Source: a bacterium
GTDB taxonomy: Bacteria > CG03
Reading direction: 5' to 3'
DNA length: 13,060 nucleotides
Assembly: GCA_013791675.1 (NCBI GenBank)
Contig: VMTI01000006.1
Span: 1 to 13,060 of the forward strand
The notes below the pieces were generated by a model that was not told the origin of the DNA, did not search any database, and saw only the letters and a program-made list of their open reading frames with translations. Below, piece by piece: positions 8,115 through 13,060 of the stretch; the stretch's first letter is position 1, and the number at the start of each line of letters is the position of its first letter. Made by a program: the position numbers and the translations under genes.

Positions 8115-8465
8115 TCATACCTCCGCCAATAATGTCACTTCCGCAAAATATGTCACAGTACCCTCAACCAGATGCCCGGCGAGAGCAGACCCCCCGTCAA
8201 GGCCGCAAACCACGTGCAGATGCGCGGAGCCCGCGGCGACACTTCCGTTTCCCATAAGCTCGGCTTTCAGGTCAAACTTTTTTTTATAATGCTCCGGCGG
8301 TATTTTCTTTGACTCCTGATGAATGGTTATGAGTTCAAAATCCCTCAACGCTCCCACACAGGAAACTATAACGGCTTCTTTTATGCCTTTTGCGGCCAGC
8401 TCTCCCTCAAGAAAAGCCATAATCTTTTCACCTTCGCCTATTTTCACTTTTATTTGCTTCAGCAT
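8115..8465 (-). CDS. PPC/DUF296 domain protein
   Basis: This 116-residue protein is a single PPC (DUF296) domain. The core is seen in VIVSCVGALRDFEL, then AHLHVVCGLDGG and AGHLVEGTVTYFAEVTLL. H82, H84 and H98 form the conserved histidine set, which may bind metal in bacterial members. In plants the domain accompanies AT-hooks; stand-alone bacterial versions, like this one, are mostly uncharacterised and often annotated as DNA-binding on that analogy. The frame allows a TTG start at 8477, but the ATG at 8465 is preferred: GAGAGG lies just before it. It is the first gene of the leftward operon, about 50 bases downstream of the predicted transcription start. Confidence 0.85.
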   Translation of the reverse strand: MLKQIKVKIGEGEKIMAFLEGELAAKGIKEAVIVSCVGALRDFELITIHQESKKIPPEHYKKKFDLKAELMGNGSVAAGSAHLHVVCGLDGGSALAGHLVEGTVTYFAEVTLLAEV

Positions 8466-8521
8466 TTTTCCTCTCAATTAAACCTTTCTACCCTAAAATC
8501 CGCGACGCTTTCAGTAATTTG

Positions 8522-8549
8522 ATTATATCAAATCCGTTTGACTTGTAAA
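8522..8549 (-). promoter_or_regulatory. Promoter of the leftward operon
   Basis: On the minus strand TTTACA (8544-8549) and a perfect TATAAT (8522-8527) are separated by 16 bases. Transcription would start near 8515, giving a leader of about 50 bases before the PPC-domain gene. The -35 box directly abuts the -35 box of the rightward promoter. An imperfect inverted repeat (TCAAA at 8528-8532, TTTGA at 8537-8541) lies in the spacer and could be an operator. Confidence 0.7.
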
Positions 8550-8566
8550 ATGAGTTTATGTAGAAT
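8538..8566 (+). promoter_or_regulatory. Promoter of the receiver/membrane/coiled-coil gene set
   Basis: TTGACT (8538-8543) and TAGAAT (8561-8566) are separated by an optimal 17 bases, which predicts a start near 8573. It is divergent from, and overlaps, the promoter of the leftward operon; polymerase could not occupy both at once. Confidence 0.7.
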
Positions 8567-8698
8567 TACGAGTGTAGAAGCAAAATGAAAACCCTGCTTT
8601 TTGCGATGAACGCCGATGCAGAAAGCAGAGTCAGGCCCGGCGGCCGCGGCGCCCGGATTAAGCAGAATATTCGGCAAATTGGGGGAAACACTTTAGAA

Positions 8699-9082
8699 AT
8701 GGCAAAAAAATTAGCCGTGAAAACTATATTGGTATGTGATGACTCTCCCGAAACGCGCCTGCTTCTCAAAAGCGTGCTGACAAATGACGGTTTTGCGGTG
8801 TTAGAGGCTGAAAACGGCCTCGTGGCGCAGGCGCTTGCCGAGGCTCATATTCCTAATCTGATAATAATGGATGTGGTCATGCCCGGCCAGGACGGAATAA
8901 CGACCATAGTCAAACTCGCCGCCAATCCGGAAACTTCAGGCATCCCCATCATTATAATGACGGGGAAAACCGCGATAACCAAACTCATAGACCATGACTC
9001 CCTCCAGGTTAAGGCCATTTTTGAAAAACCCTTTTTTATGAAAGATCTACGCGCAAAAATTGCAGAAATATTTAATGACTAA
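8699..9082 (+). CDS. Single-domain CheY-like response regulator
   Basis: This 127-residue receiver domain has no output domain. The phosphorylation site is complete: acidic pair D14-D15 in LVCDDS, phospho-acceptor D58 in IIMDVVMPGQDG, T88 in IIMTG and K110 in FEKPF. It should be phosphorylated by a histidine kinase that is not in the window and signal by protein contact. The frame is open from an ATG at 8585, which would add 38 residues (MKTLLFAMNADAES and a Gly/Arg-rich stretch) unlike any receiver; ATG 8699 starts just where the fold begins, so it is preferred. Neither start has a strong ribosome site (GGGGGA at 8681, or AGAAG before 8585). The stop overlaps the next gene by 8 bases, implying coupled expression with the membrane protein. 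Confidence 0.88.
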   Translation: MAKKLAVKTILVCDDSPETRLLLKSVLTNDGFAVLEAENGLVAQALAEAHIPNLIIMDVVMPGQDGITTIVKLAANPETSGIPIIIMTGKTAITKLIDHDSLQVKAIFEKPFFMKDLRAKIAEIFND

Positions 9083-10331
9083 TTTATTTTGTCGCGCCGG
9101 AACGCTGCGCATTGCTCTTGCCGTTTTTATCGCGCAGCAGGGTTTTCTTCGCGCCGCCGAGCCCTCCGCCGCCGCCAGAGCCGAAGCGCTGTATAAACAA
9201 GGAAACTTCGCCGAAGCCGTGGCGACGGCCGAAGATGAATACGCCCGCACCGGCGACAGCGAATTAAAAATATCCCTTATTAACTATTTAACAGAACTCG
9301 GCCTTGATATGAGTTTTAAAGAAAACTACAACGCCGCCGCATACGCTTTCAGCCGCGCGCTCGCCCTCGCGCCGGACGACGTCACCCTGAAAGAATTAGC
9401 CGATACAACCAAAGATTTAAGCCTCCCTCTTACTCCTAACGGAGAAACGCCGACAACGCCGGCACAGCCCTCTGTTAATGATGCTTATTTAAAACAGCAG
9501 CAGGCACTTATGCTGAAACTTGAAAAACTCACGGATGCGATAGGAAAAAATTACCCGGCAGCTGGCGATGCTAATAATCGCCTTCAGCAGGATGCAATAT
9601 CAGCGAATACGGAAAAAAAACTTGATAAGCTGATTGAGGCAAGTGAAAATGCCGCCGTTTCCATAAACAAGGCAGTATCTGAAACCGGAACAAATATAAA
9701 AAGAACCTTTATAGCGACTGTCGCCGCAGGCGCCGCTGCCATAGCGGCGCTGATAGCGTCGGCTTTTTTGATAGCGCGCTATGCCGTAAACAGGCACCAC
9801 CTGCTCAATTTTTCGCTAAAAAATTCAGCGCCGGAAATTACTCAGCGGGAAAAAGCCAAAAGAATTCCTATTATTAATCCTCTATCCGATGGCCTTTCTG
9901 TCGCGAACGGCACAAAGTATGAAGGCATAGATATAATAGAGGCCGAGCTTTCCAGCGAAGACAGCACTGAGGCATCTGTGGCAAAGAAACTCCTTGAACC
10001 TTTTCTAAACGATTCAGACATAGAACTGAAAATACGGGCAATAAAAGCTCTGTACAAATACAGCGAGGACGAAGCCTGCCTCCTGCTGGAGCAGGAAGCG
10101 TTTAAAAGCGGGGACGGTATAAAAATATTCTGCCGGCTCATACAATTGCCAAAGCCTGAAAAGAGCGCGGAGATCGCCGGGGAACTTATGAAAAAAATAA
10201 AACCCTCGGAAAAGAGCCTCCTTGCGAACGCTCTGCTTAAAATAAATACGCCTGACCTTGATGAAAAACTCCGCGCTCAAATAAACTCACTTGCGGGAAT
10301 ATCCAAAAGCGGGGACTGTATTGTCGGCTGA
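9075..10331 (+). CDS. Membrane protein with signal peptide, TPR-like repeats, one TM helix and HEAT-like domain
   Basis: I do not recognise a named family. The 418-residue protein begins with a signal-peptide-like segment (arginines, then IALAVFIAQQGF and a small-residue site near RAA). Residues about 35-105 look like tetratricopeptide repeats (EALYKQGNFAEAV, NAAAYAFSRALALAPDD). A Thr/Pro-rich linker and a helical, possibly coiled-coil region (130-205) follow, then a membrane helix at about 212-236 rich in Ala and Ile. The C-terminus (about 285-405) is helical and HEAT-like (KKLLEPFLNDSDIELKIRAIKALYKY). Inferred topology: TPR region outside, HEAT region in the cytoplasm where the receiver could bind. 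ATG 9075 lies inside the end of the receiver gene with no clear ribosome site, so coupling is likely; a TTG at 9060 is possible. Confidence 0.72.
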   Translation: MTNLFCRAGTLRIALAVFIAQQGFLRAAEPSAAARAEALYKQGNFAEAVATAEDEYARTGDSELKISLINYLTELGLDMSFKENYNAAAYAFSRALALAPDDVTLKELADTTKDLSLPLTPNGETPTTPAQPSVNDAYLKQQQALMLKLEKLTDAIGKNYPAAGDANNRLQQDAISANTEKKLDKLIEASENAAVSINKAVSETGTNIKRTFIATVAAGAAAIAALIASAFLIARYAVNRHHLLNFSLKNSAPEITQREKAKRIPIINPLSDGLSVANGTKYEGIDIIEAELSSEDSTEASVAKKLLEPFLNDSDIELKIRAIKALYKYSEDEACLLLEQEAFKSGDGIKIFCRLIQLPKPEKSAEIAGELMKKIKPSEKSLLANALLKINTPDLDEKLRAQINSLAGISKSGDCIVG

Positions 10332-10467
10332 CACTGCCTTAATTTTTCCGTGTATTTTAAATTAATTCCAGACAACCGCATTATGTGTGTTTTTTTATAT
10401 TCAAATTTGTTATCATTAATTCAAAAAGACGCTGAAAATGAGGATGCGCCCGGACGCATAAAATTAT
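10332..10467. other. AT-rich spacer before the coiled-coil gene
   Basis: The 136-base gap has no supported promoter or terminator, although a run of seven T lies near 10390-10396. Just before the next gene, GAGG (about 10439) is followed by a small inverted repeat (ATGCG ... CGCAT) and then eight bases to the ATG. Folding of this hairpin would bring GAGG to normal ribosome-site spacing. A 7-codon frame from ATG 10438 ends at a TAA six bases before the gene. Confidence 0.35.
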
Positions 10468-12366
10468 ATGGATGATCAGGAAAAATTATCGCTGCGAAAA
10501 CAGGTGGAAATCTTAAACCTGCAGAAAGACGTGCTGTCGCGGCAGCTCTCAAAACTCAGAAACGATATCTCCGGGGAAAGATCTGAATTCCAAAAAAAGC
10601 AGACAACTCTTCTCGATGATATCCGCGAAAAAGATATTGAAATCAGGGCTGTCCGCAATTACATGGAAAAGAGAGACAGTGAAGTTAAAAACCAGCTCAA
10701 AGATGAATTTCGCGCGCTGGAAATGGAGAAAGAGCGCATCGCCGAAGTTGGCAAAGAACTTGATGCCCGCAGGGACTTGATAGAAGGACTCATAACCGAA
10801 AAACAAAGCGAATTTGAAAAACGCCTTAAAACCGAAGAAGAACTCTTTGAAAAATCCCGCGATGAATATCTGAAAAACTCTAAAAAAATGCAGGCGCAAT
10901 TTGACGAGTATCTGCACAAAAGCGCCGTTGATAAAAAGCAAGCCGATGAAGAACTGAATAATTTGAGAGAACAGCTTCTTCGCCAAAAAAACACCATTGA
11001 GGAAAACAGAAAAACAATAGCTTCCTTCTCCGTAGCCGGTGATGGAAAAGACATCCAAATTGAAAAATTAAAAAAAGAAATATCCGTTATTTCCGCCGGC
11101 AAAGAAACTCTCTCTCTGGCGCTGGGCGAAAAAACAAATCTTCTCGCGGCCGCAGGGAAAACCGAACAGGATCTTAAGGAAAGTGTGAATCAGATAAAGG
11201 CCGCCATGTTCTCAAGAGAAAAAGAACTTTCCGAAAAAAACACCCTAACCAAAGAAAAGACATCAGTGCTCAGCGCGGAAATAGAAAAACTGAAAAAAGA
11301 CAATAATCTTCTTTTATCCGAAGCGGTAAAAAAGGCGCGGGAAAACACGCAGACAATAAATGATCTGCGCAAGCTTGCTGAAAAAGACAAAAAGCTGCTT
11401 GATAATTCCGTAAAACGCATTATAACGCTCAAAGATAAAAATAACGGGCTGACAAAACTAAAAACAAAAAACACGGAGCTTGCCGAATCTCAATCCGAAC
11501 TTGAACAAAAGCTTAAAAATATTCAATCAGCCAAAGCAAAAGAAATAGCGATGCTGCAAAAGAACATTGCGGAAAAACAAACTACGATAGATTCCCTCTC
11601 CGCCGTTACCGTGGGAAAAGACGGTCAAATTGAAGAATTAAAAAAAGAAATATCCGTTATTTCCGCGGACAAAGAAACTCTCTCTCTGGCGTTGGGCGAA
11701 AAAACAAATCTTCTCGCTGCCGCAGGGAAAACCGAACAGGATCTTAAGGAAAGTGTGAATCAGATAAAGGCCGCCATGTTCTCAAGAGAAAAAGAACTTT
11801 CCGAAAAAAACACCCTAACCAAAGAAAAAATATTGGAGCTGAGTGCGGAAATAGACAATATTAAAGGGCTCAATAACCATTTGACTAATGTCAAATCCGA
11901 TATTGAACAAAAGCTTAAAAATATTCAAACCGCAAAAACAAATGAAATAGCGGATATGAGAAAGAACATTGCGGAAAAACAAACTACGATAGATTCCCTT
12001 TCCGCCGCTACCGTGGAAAAAGACGGTCAAATTGAAGAATTAAAAAAAGAAACAGCTATTCTTGAAAACGAAAAAACAGCGCTTTTGAAAAAAATTGACA
12101 ATATGCGGCAGCAGTCGCAAAATTCTGAAAAAACAGCCGATGCATTAATGAACACGATTCAGAAAAATGAAACTCTGCAAAAACTCAACGCCGCCCTTGA
12201 GACAAAACTCGGCAAAATAGAATCCCTGCGGCAAAAAAAAGACAAACAACACCCGCCCGCTTCGCCTGCGGCAACACGCAACTTAAAATTCAAATGCTCC
12301 GAATGCGGCGCCTTGGTCGGGGCAAATGACAAAAAATGTCCTTCGTGCGGCGAGAAATTTGATTAA
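10468..12366 (+). CDS. Long coiled-coil protein with duplicated modules and C-terminal zinc ribbon
   Basis: Residues 1 to about 595 of 632 are almost continuous heptad-type sequence rich in Lys, Glu, Leu and Gln, so a long coiled coil is expected; there is no signal peptide or membrane helix, so it is cytoplasmic. Two modules are duplicated. Module B (about 193-264 and 383-454) contains ETLSLALGEKTNLLAAAGK and is almost identical in DNA. Module A (about 345-395 and 479-529) contains KNIAEKQTTIDSLSA. A basic Pro-containing linker leads to a zinc ribbon with C610, C613, C624 and C627 (CSECG, CPSCG). No family is recognised; low-complexity similarity to SMC, myosin or Golgi proteins would be expected and uninformative. 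It lies 136 bases after the membrane-protein gene on the same strand; a shared function is inferred. No normal ribosome site directly precedes ATG 10468. Confidence 0.85.
   Translation: MDDQEKLSLRKQVEILNLQKDVLSRQLSKLRNDISGERSEFQKKQTTLLDDIREKDIEIRAVRNYMEKRDSEVKNQLKDEFRALEMEKERIAEVGKELDARRDLIEGLITEKQSEFEKRLKTEEELFEKSRDEYLKNSKKMQAQFDEYLHKSAVDKKQADEELNNLREQLLRQKNTIEENRKTIASFSVAGDGKDIQIEKLKKEISVISAGKETLSLALGEKTNLLAAAGKTEQDLKESVNQIKAAMFSREKELSEKNTLTKEKTSVLSAEIEKLKKDNNLLLSEAVKKARENTQTINDLRKLAEKDKKLLDNSVKRIITLKDKNNGLTKLKTKNTELAESQSELEQKLKNIQSAKAKEIAMLQKNIAEKQTTIDSLSAVTVGKDGQIEELKKEISVISADKETLSLALGEKTNLLAAAGKTEQDLKESVNQIKAAMFSREKELSEKNTLTKEKILELSAEIDNIKGLNNHLTNVKSDIEQKLKNIQTAKTNEIADMRKNIAEKQTTIDSLSAATVEKDGQIEELKKETAILENEKTALLKKIDNMRQQSQNSEKTADALMNTIQKNETLQKLNAALETKLGKIESLRQKKDKQHPPASPAATRNLKFKCSECGALVGANDKKCPSCGEKFD
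11044..11258 (+). repeat. Intragenic direct repeat B, copy 1
   Basis: About 215 bases match 11614-11828 at a fixed offset of 570 bases (190 codons). From about 11149 to 11258 the two copies are identical base for base, including third codon positions; differences concentrate at the left end. This indicates a recent duplication or ongoing gene conversion. Confidence 0.95.
11501..11653 (+). repeat. Intragenic direct repeat A, copy 1
   Basis: About 150 bases match 11903-12055 at an offset of 402 bases (134 codons), with a variable centre and nearly identical ends. Its right end runs into copy 2 of repeat B, giving the order B, spacer, A, B, A. Confidence 0.9.
11614..11828 (+). repeat. Intragenic direct repeat B, copy 2
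   Basis: Second copy of the 11044-11258 unit, in the same reading frame and encoding nearly the same 72 residues. Confidence 0.95.
11903..12055 (+). repeat. Intragenic direct repeat A, copy 2
   Basis: Second copy of the 11501-11653 unit. After it the protein diverges into the unique C-terminal coiled coil and zinc ribbon. Confidence 0.9.
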
Positions 12367-12391
12367 CAGAGCCTGCCGCATAAATGTAGCC

Positions 12392-12435
12392 GCAGCTGCA
12401 AGCGCTTCGTTCCGCCTCGGCGGACTTTCAGCTGC
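12392..12435 (+). other. Nested inverted repeats after the coiled-coil gene
   Basis: GCAGCTG (12392-12398) can pair with CAGCTGC (12429-12435), enclosing TCCGC-CTCG-GCGGA (12411-12424). The structure begins about 25 bases after the stop codon and has no T-run behind it. It may be a weak or factor-dependent terminator or an mRNA-end stabiliser. The rest of the gap to the tRNA promoter shows no frame I would call. Confidence 0.35.
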
Positions 12436-12492
12436 CGTAGCAGATGCGCCGTGGCGCGCGCCTTACACTAACTAATTTTGCCGCCGCAAAGT

Positions 12493-12520
12493 TTGACAAA
12501 AAAGGCCGAATAAATATACT
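12493..12520 (+). promoter_or_regulatory. tRNA operon promoter
   Basis: A consensus TTGACA (12493-12498) is 16 bases from TATACT (12515-12520). Transcription would start near 12527, about five bases before the mature tRNA-Lys 5' end. Confidence 0.75.
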
Positions 12521-12531
12521 ATATGCCCCAT

Positions 12532-12604
12532 GGGCCCGTAGCTCAATCGGTAGAGCACTGCCCCTTTAAGGCAGGCGTCGATGGTTCGATTCCATCCGGG
12601 CTCA
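12532..12604 (+). tRNA. tRNA-Lys(UUU), with C33
   Basis: A full 73-base cloverleaf folds by eye: acceptor GGGCCCG with CGGGCTC (one G-U), D stem GCTC/GAGC, anticodon stem CTGCC/GGCAG, T stem GATGG/CCATC with loop TTCGATT, discriminator A73. The anticodon loop is CCTTTAA, so the anticodon is UUU (Lys). Position 33, almost always U in tRNAs, is C here. CCA is not encoded and must be added after transcription, unlike in the neighbouring tRNA-Glu. The two genes are 32 bases apart and share the promoter and terminator. Confidence 0.92.
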
Positions 12605-12636
12605 TAAAATTATTTGAGTTTTTATTAAGTTTTTGT

Positions 12637-12711
12637 GCCCCCATGGACTAACGGTTAGGTCATCACTCTTTCAAGGTGGCAGTCGGGGTTCGACTCCCCG
12701 TGGGGGTACCA
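12637..12711 (+). tRNA. tRNA-Glu(UUC), CCA encoded
   Basis: The cloverleaf has acceptor GCCCCCA with TGGGGGT (G1-U72 wobble at the end), D stem GACT/GGTC, anticodon stem TCACT/GGTGG with two U-G pairs, loop CTTTCAA (anticodon UUC, normal U33), and T stem CGGGG/CCCCG with loop TTCGACT. A73 is followed by encoded CCA. The G-U pairs weaken the stems somewhat, but every arm closes, so the gene is probably functional. Confidence 0.93.
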
Positions 12712-12725
12712 AAAATTTTTATTCT

Positions 12726-12766
12726 GAAAATTGATGAGAATGACAACATTTCTCATTTTCTTTTTT
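12726..12766 (+). terminator. Rho-independent terminator of the tRNA operon
   Basis: GAAAA (12726-12730) and TGAGAA (12735-12740), separated by a 4-base bulge, pair with TTCTCA (12750-12755) and TTTTC (12756-12760). Six T follow at 12761-12766. It begins 15 bases after the tRNA-Glu CCA. The stem is AT-rich, so strength is uncertain. Confidence 0.7.
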
Positions 12767-13060
12767 AGGTTTCCACGCGACGAGATAGCTATTTTTCCCT
12801 AAACGTTTTGTGCGGCAGGGTGTTTGAAACCTGCTATATTTTTACATTCAAGCAGAAAAATAAAAAATTGGTCGACCCTATTAAACCTTGCTCGAACCCA
12901 TTTCGAACAGGAATCATGCAATGAATAAATCTGCTCATTAAAAAATTATTCCTCATACTCGCAAGGCTCGCCCACAATGCCCGCATGAAGCGGGCAAGCG
13001 GGCTCGCACTTGCTCGCCATCGCTCGGCGCCTCCGACTATCCGTCCGATCATCGTCCGGA
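12767..13060. other. Non-coding or unassigned right-edge segment
   Basis: I see no credible gene. A 72-codon frame on the minus strand (13052-12834) lacks a ribosome site and has an improbable composition. The first half is AT-rich with the palindromes GGTCGACC (12870-12877) and TTCGAA (12902-12907). From about 12960 it turns GC-rich, with a 7-bp hairpin (TGCCCGC at 12978-12984, GCGGGCA at 12990-12996), three GCTCGC words and a close CGTCCG direct repeat. It could be a dispersed repeat or element edge downstream of the tRNAs, but no recombinase or att duplication is visible. Confidence 0.4.

Noticed and set aside
8585..8698. 38-residue N-terminal extension of the receiver
   Set aside because: In frame and open, but the Gly/Arg-rich sequence is unlike receiver N-termini and ATG 8699 begins exactly at the fold. 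Not fully excluded, since the promoter would serve either start.
10549..11102. Long minus-strand frames opposite the coiled-coil gene
   Set aside because: Phe/Ser/Leu-rich shadows produced by the Lys/Glu-rich coding strand.
11044..12055. CRISPR-like or mobile-element repeats
   Set aside because: The repeats are in frame within one coding sequence, long, and without regular spacers or terminal inverted repeats; they are protein modules.
12834..13052. 72-codon minus-strand frame at the right edge
   Set aside because: No ribosome site, residue make-up (Trp, Arg, Met, Phe runs) unlike the neighbours, and the frame follows a hairpin and repeat words; probably not a gene.
12637..13060. Integrated element with attL at tRNA-Glu
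   Set aside because: No second copy of the tRNA 3' end and no integrase in the window.

Overview
The window looks like chromosomal DNA of a bacterium of moderate GC content. Clear Shine-Dalgarno sites, tightly packed and overlapping genes, sigma70-type promoters and bacterial tRNAs support this. The lineage cannot be fixed from sequence alone. The mix of a tiny COX24/AURKAIP1-like basic protein, DUF3467, DUF6485 and a compact AddAB-type helicase-nuclease would suit a little-cultured phylum such as Elusimicrobiota or Omnitrophota; this is a low-confidence guess.

Left part (about 8.5 kb down to 164, minus strand): one long leftward gene run starts at a promoter at 8522-8549. In transcription order it encodes a PPC/DUF296 protein, glucose-6-phosphate isomerase, a DUF3467 protein, a VanZ-like membrane protein and a 28-residue basic protein starting at GTG. 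After a strong GC hairpin come two helicase-nuclease subunits of AddB/AdnA and AddA/AdnB type, then a Cys-rich DUF6485 protein. Most junctions overlap or are within a few bases, so translational coupling is likely. The helicase-nuclease pair probably processes double-strand DNA ends for recombination. At the extreme left a second leftward promoter (22-49) fires out of the window.

Right part (8.57-12.37 kb, plus strand): a divergent promoter, whose -35 box abuts that of the leftward operon, drives a single-domain CheY-like receiver. Its stop overlaps the start of a secreted/membrane protein with N-terminal TPR-like repeats, one transmembrane helix and a C-terminal HEAT-like domain. A 632-residue coiled-coil protein with recently duplicated modules and a C-terminal zinc ribbon follows. 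This three-gene set (receiver, membrane scaffold, long coiled coil) is the best candidate here for an undescribed system; its function is unknown.

Far right (12.49-12.77 kb): a near-consensus promoter, tRNA-Lys(UUU) with an unusual C at position 33, tRNA-Glu(UUC) and a rho-independent terminator. The last ~290 bases hold no convincing gene. They show a sharp change in composition, a 7-bp hairpin and repeated GCTCGC words.
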